Source: JBAOHV01 sp964450685 (GTDB taxonomy: Bacteria > Actinomycetota > Acidimicrobiia > Acidimicrobiales > Microtrichaceae). From it: 49,925 nucleotides of DNA. Location: positions 1-49,925 of the forward strand of contig CAYVDN010000023.1 in NCBI GenBank assembly GCA_964450685.1, written 5' to 3'. A program made the position numbers and the translations under genes. This document shows, in pieces, positions 7,554 to 15,393 of this stretch. How positions within the stretch are numbered: the first letter of the stretch is position 1; each line of letters begins with the position of its first letter. The notes beneath the pieces were generated by a model. That model saw only the letters and a program-made list of their open reading frames with translations. It had not been told where the DNA came from and made no database searches.

Positions 7554-9613
7554 GTTCGCACGCAACCATGTCGAAATCAGCTCCACGTACCCACCGTGCC
7601 AGCAGCGGCGCCTCGGCGCTGCTGCTGGCGGTGGCTCTGATCGCAGCGATGCTGACCGCCTGTTCTCCGCCGTCGTCCGGCAATCCGCAGCCAGCGGCCA
7701 AGTTCTGTGAGTTCTGGGACCGAGTCGAGGAGGCGCCACCCACGGCCAATACCGCTGTCCTGGTCACCGACGACGTGGTCGCCCTGTCGGACGCCACGAC
7801 CGTCGAGGGCAGCGACTGCAACGATGCCAACGCCAAGGTCGCGCTGGACGGAGCGGTCCTGGCCGAGGGGACCGAGGTGCCCTCCGAGGAAGGCAACGCG
7901 AGCTCAGCGCCAGTCGCCGCCGTCACGGGCGACGAGATCTCCGCCGGCCAGCCCGTGCTCGAGAACGTCAAGATCCGTGCGCTCTCGGCGGACATCGTGC
8001 CTGCCGGCATCAGGGTCCGGGGCAACGTGGACGTTCGCCTGTCGGGTCAGACCTCGACCATCGGCTTCGTCGGCACTCTCACCAACCTGAACACCTGGTC
8101 GGTGACGTTGTCGTCCAGCTCGCTGATGATCCCGGGAGTGACCCAGGCGCCGGCGGCCTTCACCGGAACCCTGAACGTCCGCAACGGCGTACCGACGCTG
8201 ACGCTCAGCGCCACGGTCCCGTCGGCGAAGATCGGTGACGTCGTCATCGGCGGTACAGGCACCGGAACGGCTGCGACCATCGCACTCACAGCATCACCCA
8301 GCACGGGCGTCAGCGCTGCGGTGTCGGGCGGTATGCGGGTCGGCCCGACGACGGTGAGCGGGACGTTGAACGTCGCTTTCGACCAGACCGGTGCTCTCGT
8401 ATCGGCGAAGGCCGACATCTCGGCACGGCTCGTCGGTTCGATGGCGGGCGGCAAGAAGGTGGACCTGACCGGTCAGGTCAAGCTCGACGGCAACGCGAAC
8501 GAGACGTCGGTCTCGTTCAGTGGCAGTGGCATAGTCGGTGACCTCCAGGTCAACGAGGCCAACGGTTCCCTGACTCTTGCTGTCAACAAGGCGACCTTCA
8601 TCGGCGTGCTCGACGTGCAGCAGGGTGACAACGTCGTGCGCTTCAACGGGTCGATCGTGTGGGACGGCATCACCGCCTACACCCCGTACCTGAACCTCCA
8701 GGGCGCCGGCGAGTTCTCCGGCACCCTGCCCGACGGCCAGACCATCTCGGTCGCCGGCGAGATGGACACGGTGGTGGTCGGTGGACAGATTCGATCCGTG
8801 GTCACCGGTAGCTTCAAGGTCGGCACGCTCCAGGCGACCGGCAGCGCCGTGGTCGAGTCCAACGGGGCCACGACCACCCTCGAGGTCGACGCTGCGCTCG
8901 CCAATGCGGGCTTCAGTGCCAGCCTCTCCGGAGCGGTGGTGATCACCGATGGCGTGGCCGAGACGGTGCAACTGGACGCGGCGGTCAACGGCTCCGTGCA
9001 ACTCGGGGACGCGACCCTGACCGGAGCGAACCTGGCGATCCGCGCGAGCAACGGCAATCCGTTGGACCTGAAGTTCACCGGCGGCCTGCAGATCGGATCC
9101 CGAGCGAACGTCAGCGGCACCGTCGCCGCCTCGTTCGGGCCGAACGGTCAGCTGATCAGTCTCGAAGGCCAGATGGTCGGCTCACTGGCCCTCGATTCAT
9201 GGGCACTGGTCAACTTCAACGGTCGCGTGGTCGCGAGCCCCGATCAGGTCACGCTCACCGGGTCGGGCGGATTGAGCATGACCAATCTGCCGCTCGGGGT
9301 GACCTTCAACGGGACCTTCACGTCATCGCTCAACACTCCGAGCTGGTCGCTCAGCGGTGTGGGCAGGCTGCGTCTCGCATCGATCGAGATCGCGTCCGCA
9401 CGGTTCAACCTGTCCCAGGCCGCCGGCATGCGTGCGACCAGGGCCGGGTTCTATTTCACGCTGATCGGGATCCCCTTCTACTTCGAGGGCGACTTCTACC
9501 TCCGCCCTGCCGGTGGTTGCGACAAGATCGACATAACTGGCGGCAGCTTCCTGATGCGGCCGCTCCTGGCGATCACGCTGCCTGGCGTGGTGGGCTGCCC
9601 CGTGAACATCTGA
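7550..9613 (+). CDS. Beta-strand-rich exported lipoprotein, unknown function
   Basis: Protein of 687 residues starting at GTG 7550, which overlaps the stop of the glycine-rich lipoprotein gene (GTGA). A hydrophobic segment ends in AMLTAC, so Cys38 is a good lipid attachment site. Residues about 110-600 are a long series of alternating hydrophobic/polar strands punctuated by Gly/Asn turns (SGTLNVAFDQTGALVSAK, SGAVVITDGVAETVQL and similar), without a family signature that I recognise. The architecture resembles long beta-groove or AsmA/translocation-type lipid-handling proteins or beta-solenoids. The C-terminal FYFEGDFYLRPAGGCDKI...GVVGC includes two cysteines. Translational coupling implies that it works with the upstream lipoprotein. 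A strong hairpin ends the unit at 9669-9706. Confidence 0.85.
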   Translation: MSSHATMSKSAPRTHRASSGASALLLAVALIAAMLTACSPPSSGNPQPAAKFCEFWDRVEEAPPTANTAVLVTDDVVALSDATTVEGSDCNDANAKVALDGAVLAEGTEVPSEEGNASSAPVAAVTGDEISAGQPVLENVKIRALSADIVPAGIRVRGNVDVRLSGQTSTIGFVGTLTNLNTWSVTLSSSSLMIPGVTQAPAAFTGTLNVRNGVPTLTLSATVPSAKIGDVVIGGTGTGTAATIALTASPSTGVSAAVSGGMRVGPTTVSGTLNVAFDQTGALVSAKADISARLVGSMAGGKKVDLTGQVKLDGNANETSVSFSGSGIVGDLQVNEANGSLTLAVNKATFIGVLDVQQGDNVVRFNGSIVWDGITAYTPYLNLQGAGEFSGTLPDGQTISVAGEMDTVVVGGQIRSVVTGSFKVGTLQATGSAVVESNGATTTLEVDAALANAGFSASLSGAVVITDGVAETVQLDAAVNGSVQLGDATLTGANLAIRASNGNPLDLKFTGGLQIGSRANVSGTVAASFGPNGQLISLEGQMVGSLALDSWALVNFNGRVVASPDQVTLTGSGGLSMTNLPLGVTFNGTFTSSLNTPSWSLSGVGRLRLASIEIASARFNLSQAAGMRATRAGFYFTLIGIPFYFEGDFYLRPAGGCDKIDITGGSFLMRPLLAITLPGVVGCPVNI

Positions 9614-9668
9614 ACACCGTGAATACGGCCGGCCCGTCGAGGCGTGACCGGTCGATGATCCACGATCT

Positions 9669-9706
9669 CGCAGGTGCGCCGGAGCTGTTGTTCCGGCGCA
9701 CCTGCG
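9669..9706 (+). terminator. Strong hairpin terminator after lipoprotein pair
   Basis: A perfect 15-bp stem (9669-9683 with 9692-9706) around the eight-base loop GCTGTTGT begins 55 bases after the stop at 9613. No T-tract follows, which is common for hairpin terminators in high-GC actinobacteria. Confidence 0.7.
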
Positions 9707-9776
9707 CGTCCGGCTACGGTTCCGCCCAAGCTGGCGACCGCGGGGGCGGCGCCGACAGCGCAACAGGGGGTGAATC

Positions 9777-11102
9777 GTGAGTGACGCGGTCGATGCACCA
9801 GTAGCTCAGGATGAGATCGTCGAGGAGATCAGGACCTGGCTCAGCGAGAACTGGGACCCCGACCTGACGGTCGGGGAGTGGTGGGAGCGACTGGGGCTGG
9901 CCGGTTGGTCAGCCCCTCTGCTGCCCACCAACGCCTACGGGCGCGGCCTCTCCCGCAACGATGCCGTGCGGGTGCAGAACGAGATCGCCGAGTTCGGAGC
10001 GTTGGCGGCTCCCGGTGGTCTTGGGCTGCTGCTCGCTGCTCCGACGATCGCGACCCACGGAACCCAGGAGCAGATCGACCTGTACGTGCGCGACATCGTC
10101 ACCGGTCAGAAGTGTTGGTGTCAGCTCTTCTCGGAGCCCGGCGCGGGTTCGGACCTGGCCGGGTTGACCTGCAAGGCCGAACTCGACGGCGACCAGTGGA
10201 GGATCAACGGCCAGAAGGTCTGGACCACGTTCGGCCACGTCGCCGATCTGGGAATGCTGATCGCCCGTACCGATCCCGCGTTGCCCAAGCACCAGGGCAT
10301 CACCTGGTTCGCATTCGACATGCATCAGCCCGGTGTCGACGTGCGCCCCCTGGTCGAGATGACCGGTCACGCGCTTTTCAACGAGGTCTTCATCTCGGAC
10401 GGGGCAGTCGGGAACGACGCGATCATCGGCGAGCGAGGCAACGGCTGGGCGGTGGCCAACACGACGCTCATGCACGAGCGATCCGGGCTCGGCTCCGGCG
10501 GAGGGTCCGGCGCGGCCGGAACTGCCACGCCCGGCACAGTCGCAGGTCACCTGCCCAAGCGCGCAGGAGACTTCGTCTCCGCTCCGCGTAAGAAGAAGAC
10601 CGGGGCGAGTGCAGCCCCGATCGGTGGGATCGGCACCAAGTTGCTCTTCGACCTGGCCAAGGGCAACGGAACGATCGACGACCCGTCGATCCGCCAGGAC
10701 CTGATGAAGCTGTACACGCTGGGCGAGATCGGGCGGTTCACGAACCTGCGCCTCAAGGCCGCCAAGAAGGCGGGCAAGGACATCCCCGGCGTCGGGAACA
10801 TCTCGAAGCTGGCGATGAGCGACATCATGCGATCGAGCCGCGACGTCGGCCTGCGCATACTCGGAGCGAGCGGCATGTTGCACGCCTACAACGATGAACA
10901 GCGTCCCGTCAACGACGAGGCGACTCGCAATCCGTTCGCACAGATGGTCACAGGTCTGGCGCTGTGGGCACAGGGCCCGCCCATCTACGGCGGCACCGAC
11001 CAGATCCAGCGCAACATCATCGGCGAGCGCGTGCTGGGCCTGCCCAAGGAGCCGGGGGACACCAAGAACGTGCCCTTCTCGGAGCTTCCACGGAACGCCT
11101 GA
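9777..11102 (+). CDS. Acyl-CoA dehydrogenase family protein with glycine-rich insertion
   Basis: FAD-dependent acyl-CoA dehydrogenase of 441 residues, oxidising an acyl-CoA to the 2-enoyl-CoA. Recognisable are the flavin-binding middle domain (CQLFSEPGAGSDLAGL, WRINGQKVWTTFGHVADLGMLIARTD) and the C-terminal helical domain ending in YGGTDQIQRNIIGERVLGLP. GTG 9777 is preceded by AGGGGGTGA. Between about residues 236 and 300 the usual helical start is replaced by a Gly/Ala/Lys-rich stretch (GLGSGGGSGAAG, then PRKKKTGASAAP), which is unusual for the family and may be a disordered loop. The gene lies just before a TetR gene and a 48-bp palindrome that may regulate or terminate it. Substrate unknown; steroid or fatty acid degradation is likely for this divergent type. 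Confidence 0.92.
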   Translation: MSDAVDAPVAQDEIVEEIRTWLSENWDPDLTVGEWWERLGLAGWSAPLLPTNAYGRGLSRNDAVRVQNEIAEFGALAAPGGLGLLLAAPTIATHGTQEQIDLYVRDIVTGQKCWCQLFSEPGAGSDLAGLTCKAELDGDQWRINGQKVWTTFGHVADLGMLIARTDPALPKHQGITWFAFDMHQPGVDVRPLVEMTGHALFNEVFISDGAVGNDAIIGERGNGWAVANTTLMHERSGLGSGGGSGAAGTATPGTVAGHLPKRAGDFVSAPRKKKTGASAAPIGGIGTKLLFDLAKGNGTIDDPSIRQDLMKLYTLGEIGRFTNLRLKAAKKAGKDIPGVGNISKLAMSDIMRSSRDVGLRILGASGMLHAYNDEQRPVNDEATRNPFAQMVTGLALWAQGPPIYGGTDQIQRNIIGERVLGLPKEPGDTKNVPFSELPRNA

Positions 11103-11103
11103 C

Positions 11104-11151
11104 CTCGGCCACACTACATGAGTGAGTGCTCACTCATGTAGTGTGGCCGAG
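11104..11151 (+). promoter_or_regulatory. 48-bp near-perfect palindrome: TetR operator and possible terminator
   Basis: Two perfectly complementary 23-base arms (11104-11126 and 11129-11151) flank the dinucleotide TG. The inner part TGAGTGAGTGCTCACTCA is the type of dyad bound by TetR/AcrR-family repressors. The palindrome starts one base after the stop codon of the acyl-CoA dehydrogenase and ends on the G of the tetR GTG start. TAGTGT at 11139-11144, inside the right arm and six bases before the GTG, is a likely -10, so repressor binding would block tetR transcription. In RNA the same sequence forms a long hairpin that could end the upstream transcript. Confidence 0.8.
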
Positions 11152-11780
11152 TGAACGCTTCCGCCGCCCGCAGGAGGGCAGCCGCACTGCCACCGGAGCA
11201 GCGCCGCGAGGTGCTCGTCGATGCGACCCTCCCGCTGTTGTTGGAGCACGGCACCTCGGTGACGACACGCCAGATCGCCGAGGCAGCAGATGTCGCCGAG
11301 GGCACGATCTTCCGCGCGTTCGAGGACAAGGACTCGTTGATTTCCGCGGTGGTGGCCGCTGCGTTCGACCCAACCCCCTTCGAACAAGCGCTGGCCCGAA
11401 TCGACCGGTCGCTTCCGCTACGTGATCGTGCCGAGGAGGCGGTCCGCCTCCTGCAGGAGCGCATCGTCTCGCTCGGGCGGCTGATGCTCGCGGTCGGGTT
11501 GACCCGACCGCCGGGTAAGTCAGGTAAGCCACATCCGTCGCCGCCGCTCACCAGTATCGAGGCGCTTGCCGACGTCTTGGCTCCTGACGCTGCGCTGTTG
11601 CGCAGGAGTCCTCGAGAGTCAGCCGCTCTGCTGCGGTCCTTCACGCTCGCCTCGACGCTGCAGATGCTCACCAGCGAACCGTTGCCGGCATCGGAGGTGG
11701 TCGATGTGCTCCTCTGCGGAATCGCCGGGGACGCGGGTCTGTGTCACGACGAGAAGCAAAGGGGGAGTGCAGCGTGCTGA
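11151..11780 (+). CDS. TetR family transcriptional regulator
   Basis: TetR repressor of 209 residues with an N-terminal helix-turn-helix (about residues 18-65: LVDATLPLLLEHGTSVTTRQIAEAADVAEGTIFRAFEDKDSL) and a divergent C-terminal ligand domain. GTG 11151 is the last base pair of the large palindrome, which is its most likely operator. TAGTGT six bases upstream suggests a leaderless mRNA. Its last codons overlap the start of the first ABC exporter gene, so it probably controls the exporter operon in the usual drug- or lipid-responsive manner. The ligand cannot be predicted. Confidence 0.93.
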   Translation: MNASAARRRAAALPPEQRREVLVDATLPLLLEHGTSVTTRQIAEAADVAEGTIFRAFEDKDSLISAVVAAAFDPTPFEQALARIDRSLPLRDRAEEAVRLLQERIVSLGRLMLAVGLTRPPGKSGKPHPSPPLTSIEALADVLAPDAALLRRSPRESAALLRSFTLASTLQMLTSEPLPASEVVDVLLCGIAGDAGLCHDEKQRGSAAC

Positions 11781-13507
11781 TGCGTCTGCTCCGGACCTAT
11801 CTGGTCCGCTACCGCAGTTGGATCGCGGCGGTCATCGCGTTGCAGGCCGTTCAGACGGTCGCGGCGCTCTACCTGCCAGCGCTCAACGCCGACATCATCG
11901 ACAAGGGCGTGATCACCGGCGACACCGATTACATCTGGCGCACGGGTGGGCTGATGATCCTCGTGACGCTGGTCCAGGTGGTCTTCTCCGTCGGTGCGGT
12001 CTACTACGGGGCTCGAACCGCAATGGGCTTCGGCCGTGACGTGCGCAGGGACCTGTTCCAGCGGGTGATCGACTACTCGACCCAGGAGGTGGACCACTTC
12101 GGCGCGCCTTCGTTGATCACCAGGATCACCAACGACGTCCAGCAGGTGCAGATGCTGGTCCTGATGTCGGCGACGCTGCTCGTGGCAGCGCCGATCATGC
12201 TCGTCGGTGGTTCCTTCATGGCGGTGAGCGAGGACGGACCGCTGTCGCTCCTGCTGCTCGTCAGCGTCCCCGTGCTCGTGTTCTGCATCGGCATGGTCGT
12301 GGTGCGGATGGTTCCGCAGTTCCAGGACATGCAGGAACGCATCGACGTGGTGAACCGGGTGCTGCGCGAGCAGATCGCCGGACTGCGCGTCGTTCGTGCG
12401 TTCGTGCGTGAGCCGGTCGAACGCCGTCGTTTCGGCGTTGCCAACGATGAGCTGACCGAGACGTCGCTGCACGCGGGCCACCTGATGGCGATCATCTTCC
12501 CGACGGTCATGTTGGTGCTCAACGTCTCGAGCGTCGCCGCGGTGTGGTTCGGCGGCGTTCGCATCGATGCCGGCGAGCTCCAGATAGGCCAGCTCATCGC
12601 CTTCCTGAGCTACCTGATCCAGATACTCATGTCGGTCACGATGGCCACGTTCGTAGCCGTGATGGCCCCACGAGCTGCAGTCTGCGCGGAGCGCATTGAG
12701 GAGGTGCTCGACACGCCCACGTCCGTCCGGGCGGCGGACAGGTCCGTCGATCACCTGCCTGCGACGGTGGGTGTCGAGTTCCGCGACGTCGAGTTCGCCT
12801 ACCCGGGTGCCGAAGCCCCCGTTCTCGTCGACCTGTCCTTCACCGTCTCGCCGGGTGAGACCCTGGCTGTGATCGGCAGCACCGGAGCCGGCAAGACGAC
12901 GCTGGTCAACCTGGTTCCGCGCCTGTACGACGTCACCGGCGGCGCGGTGCTGGTGGGTGGCGTGGACGTGCGCGAGATCGAGCCCGAGGTTCTCTGGTCG
13001 CGGGTCGGCCTCGTTCCCCAGAAGCCGTTCCTGTTCTCCGGGACCGTGGCGAGCAACTTGCGTCATGCCCGCCCGGATGCGACCGACGAGGAGCTCTGGG
13101 AGGCGCTGAGTATCGCCCAGGCGGAGGACTTCGTCAGAGCCATGCCCGATGGTCTGGAGAGCTCGATCGCCCAGGGTGGGACGAACGTCTCTGGTGGTCA
13201 GCGTCAGCGCCTGGCGATCGCACGGGCTCTTGTGCGGCGCCCCTCGGTCTATCTCTTCGACGACTCGTTCTCCGCGCTCGACCTGGCGACCGATGCCCGG
13301 CTACGGGCGGCTCTGGCTCCGGTCGTGCGAGATGCAGCGATGATCGTCGTCGCTCAGAGGGTCTCGACGATCATCGGGGCCGACAGGATCCTGGTCCTCG
13401 AGGACGGGCACTGCGTGGGCCTCGGCAGCCACGACGAACTCCTCGAGACGTGTGAGACCTACCAGGAGATCGTCGCGTCCCAGCTCGACCAGCAGGTGCC
13501 CGCATGA
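11774..13507 (+). CDS. ABC exporter half-transporter, degenerate ATP site subunit
   Basis: Type IV ABC exporter subunit of 577 residues with six membrane helices (about 1-310) fused to an ATPase domain. Walker A is GSTGAGKTT from residue 368 and the signature is NVSGGQRQRLAIARAL. The Walker B end reads LFDDSFSALD, so the catalytic glutamate is Asp497, and the switch histidine is Gln528 (VAQRVSTI). These substitutions mark the non-hydrolysing site of a heterodimeric exporter of the TM287/288, BmrCD or TmrAB kind. I chose GTG 11774 because GGGGGAG lies just before it; it overlaps tetR by seven bases. The stop overlaps the next gene (ATGA). Exports lipids, peptides or drugs; substrate unknown. 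Confidence 0.93.
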   Translation: MLMRLLRTYLVRYRSWIAAVIALQAVQTVAALYLPALNADIIDKGVITGDTDYIWRTGGLMILVTLVQVVFSVGAVYYGARTAMGFGRDVRRDLFQRVIDYSTQEVDHFGAPSLITRITNDVQQVQMLVLMSATLLVAAPIMLVGGSFMAVSEDGPLSLLLLVSVPVLVFCIGMVVVRMVPQFQDMQERIDVVNRVLREQIAGLRVVRAFVREPVERRRFGVANDELTETSLHAGHLMAIIFPTVMLVLNVSSVAAVWFGGVRIDAGELQIGQLIAFLSYLIQILMSVTMATFVAVMAPRAAVCAERIEEVLDTPTSVRAADRSVDHLPATVGVEFRDVEFAYPGAEAPVLVDLSFTVSPGETLAVIGSTGAGKTTLVNLVPRLYDVTGGAVLVGGVDVREIEPEVLWSRVGLVPQKPFLFSGTVASNLRHARPDATDEELWEALSIAQAEDFVRAMPDGLESSIAQGGTNVSGGQRQRLAIARALVRRPSVYLFDDSFSALDLATDARLRAALAPVVRDAAMIVVAQRVSTIIGADRILVLEDGHCVGLGSHDELLETCETYQEIVASQLDQQVPA

Positions 13508-15375
13508 GCGACGAATCAAACTCACAACCGTCGAAGACCCCTGCGGCGGAGTCGCGCTCGGGGATTGCCGGGCGGTTCGCCGCTGCCGGCATGCCCGCCG
13601 AGCGTTCCAAGGACTTCTCGGGGTCTGCGCGACGACTTGCTGCACAGCTCCGACCAGAGCGGGCGCGCGTCATCGTCGTGCTGTTCCTGGCGGTGGTGAG
13701 CGTCTCGCTGACGGTGCTGGGTCCACGCCTTCTCGGTGATGCCACGAACGTCGTGGTCGAGGGCGTCATCTCCGGCCAGGGCGTCGACTTCGACCGCCTC
13801 GCCAGGATCCTCATGGGCGTGCTCGCCCTCTACCTGGTCGCTGCGTCGATGTCGTGGGGGCAGTCACGGCTCCTCGCCGATGTCGTGCAGCACACCATGC
13901 GCCGACTCCGCACCGACGTCGAGGAGAAGCTCCATCGCCTTCCGCTGGGCTACGTCGACGGACAGCCCCGCGGGGACATGCTCAGCCGGGTCACCAACGA
14001 CATCGACAACGTCGCGCAGAGCCTCCAGCAGACCCTGAGCCAGATGCTCTCGTCGACGCTGACGATCGTCGGCGTCGTGATCATGATGATCTCGATCTCG
14101 CCGATCCTGGCGTGCATCGCACTGCTGACGCTGCCGGTGTCGATGGTGTTGATGCGGATCATCACGAGTCGGTCCAAGAAGCGATTCGTGGCCCAGTGGC
14201 GCCACACCGGAGCGCTGAACGCGCAGGTCGAGGAGGCCTTCACCGGTCACTCCCTGGTGAAGGTGTTCGGCCGGTCCCAGTCCGTGCAGGAACGCTTCGC
14301 CGAGGAGAACGAGCAGCTGTTCGACTCCAGCTTCGGAGCGCAGTTCATCTCCGGGACGATCCAACCAATGATGATGTTTCTCGGGAACCTGAACTACGTG
14401 GCCATCGCCGTGGTCGGCGGTATCCAGGTCTCCAACGGTTCGATGAGCATCGGTGACATCCAGGCCTTCATCCAGTACTCACGACAGTTCACCCAGCCGC
14501 TCACCCAGATGGCGTCGATGGTCAACGTGCTGCAGTCCGGCGTCGCATCGGCCGAGCGGGTCTTCGAGCTGCTCGACGCCCCCGAGCAGACCCCTGATCC
14601 GGCCGATGCGCTGGAGGACATCGAGCCACGTGGCCGCGTCGAGTTCCACGACGTCTCCTTCTCGTACTCCCCGGACCGGGAGCTGATCACGGACCTGTCA
14701 CTCGTCGCCGAGCCGGGCCAGACAGTCGCGATCGTCGGCCCTACCGGTGCCGGCAAGACCACGCTGGTCAACCTCCTGATGCGCTTCTACGAGATCGACG
14801 ACGGTCACATAACCCTCGACGGCATCGACACGTCGAAGATGCGCCGAGCCGACCTGCGCTCCCAGATCGGCATGGTGCTCCAGGACACCTGGCTGTTCGG
14901 CGGCACGATCCGCGACAACATCGCCTACGGCAACCCCGACGCGACCGACGAGCAGGTACTCGCCGCGGCCAGGGCGACCTACGTGGACAGGTTCGTGCAC
15001 TCGTTGCCCGACGGCTACGACACCGTGATCGACGACGAAGGCGCGAACATCAGCGCGGGGGAGAAGCAGCTGCTCACCATCGCCCGTGCGTTCCTGGCCG
15101 ACCCGACGATCCTGATCCTCGACGAGGCGACGAGCTCGGTGGACACCCGCACCGAGGTGCTGATCCAGCGGGCCATGGCGGCGTTGCGCTCCAACCGGAC
15201 CAGCTTCGTGATCGCCCACAGGCTTTCGACGATCCGCGACGCGGACACGATCCTGGTCATGGAGTCGGGGCGGATCGTCGAACAGGGCAATCACACGGAC
15301 CTGCTCGCCGCGGAGGGTGCGTACCACGCCCTCTACCAGTCGCAGTTCGCAGCGCCAGCAGCTGAGGTCGCGTAG
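13504..15375 (+). CDS. ABC exporter half-transporter, catalytic subunit
   Basis: Partner half-transporter of 623 residues. An N-terminal cytoplasmic extension of about 45 residues rich in Ser/Ala/Arg precedes six membrane helices (about 55-345). The ATPase domain has Walker A GPTGAGKTT from residue 412, Walker B LILDEATSSVD with the catalytic Glu541, and His572 in VIAHRLSTI, all intact. Its signature motif is instead deviant (NISAGEKQLL for LSGGQ). In the heterodimer that motif faces the degenerate site of the partner, so the pair keeps one competent and one defective ATP site. ATG 13504 overlaps the previous stop by four bases. The gene ends 18 bases from the convergent carotenoid oxygenase gene. 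Confidence 0.94.
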   Translation: MSDESNSQPSKTPAAESRSGIAGRFAAAGMPAERSKDFSGSARRLAAQLRPERARVIVVLFLAVVSVSLTVLGPRLLGDATNVVVEGVISGQGVDFDRLARILMGVLALYLVAASMSWGQSRLLADVVQHTMRRLRTDVEEKLHRLPLGYVDGQPRGDMLSRVTNDIDNVAQSLQQTLSQMLSSTLTIVGVVIMMISISPILACIALLTLPVSMVLMRIITSRSKKRFVAQWRHTGALNAQVEEAFTGHSLVKVFGRSQSVQERFAEENEQLFDSSFGAQFISGTIQPMMMFLGNLNYVAIAVVGGIQVSNGSMSIGDIQAFIQYSRQFTQPLTQMASMVNVLQSGVASAERVFELLDAPEQTPDPADALEDIEPRGRVEFHDVSFSYSPDRELITDLSLVAEPGQTVAIVGPTGAGKTTLVNLLMRFYEIDDGHITLDGIDTSKMRRADLRSQIGMVLQDTWLFGGTIRDNIAYGNPDATDEQVLAAARATYVDRFVHSLPDGYDTVIDDEGANISAGEKQLLTIARAFLADPTILILDEATSSVDTRTEVLIQRAMAALRSNRTSFVIAHRLSTIRDADTILVMESGRIVEQGNHTDLLAAEGAYHALYQSQFAAPAAEVA

Positions 15376-15393
15376 GCGGAAGAGTCGGCGCGG

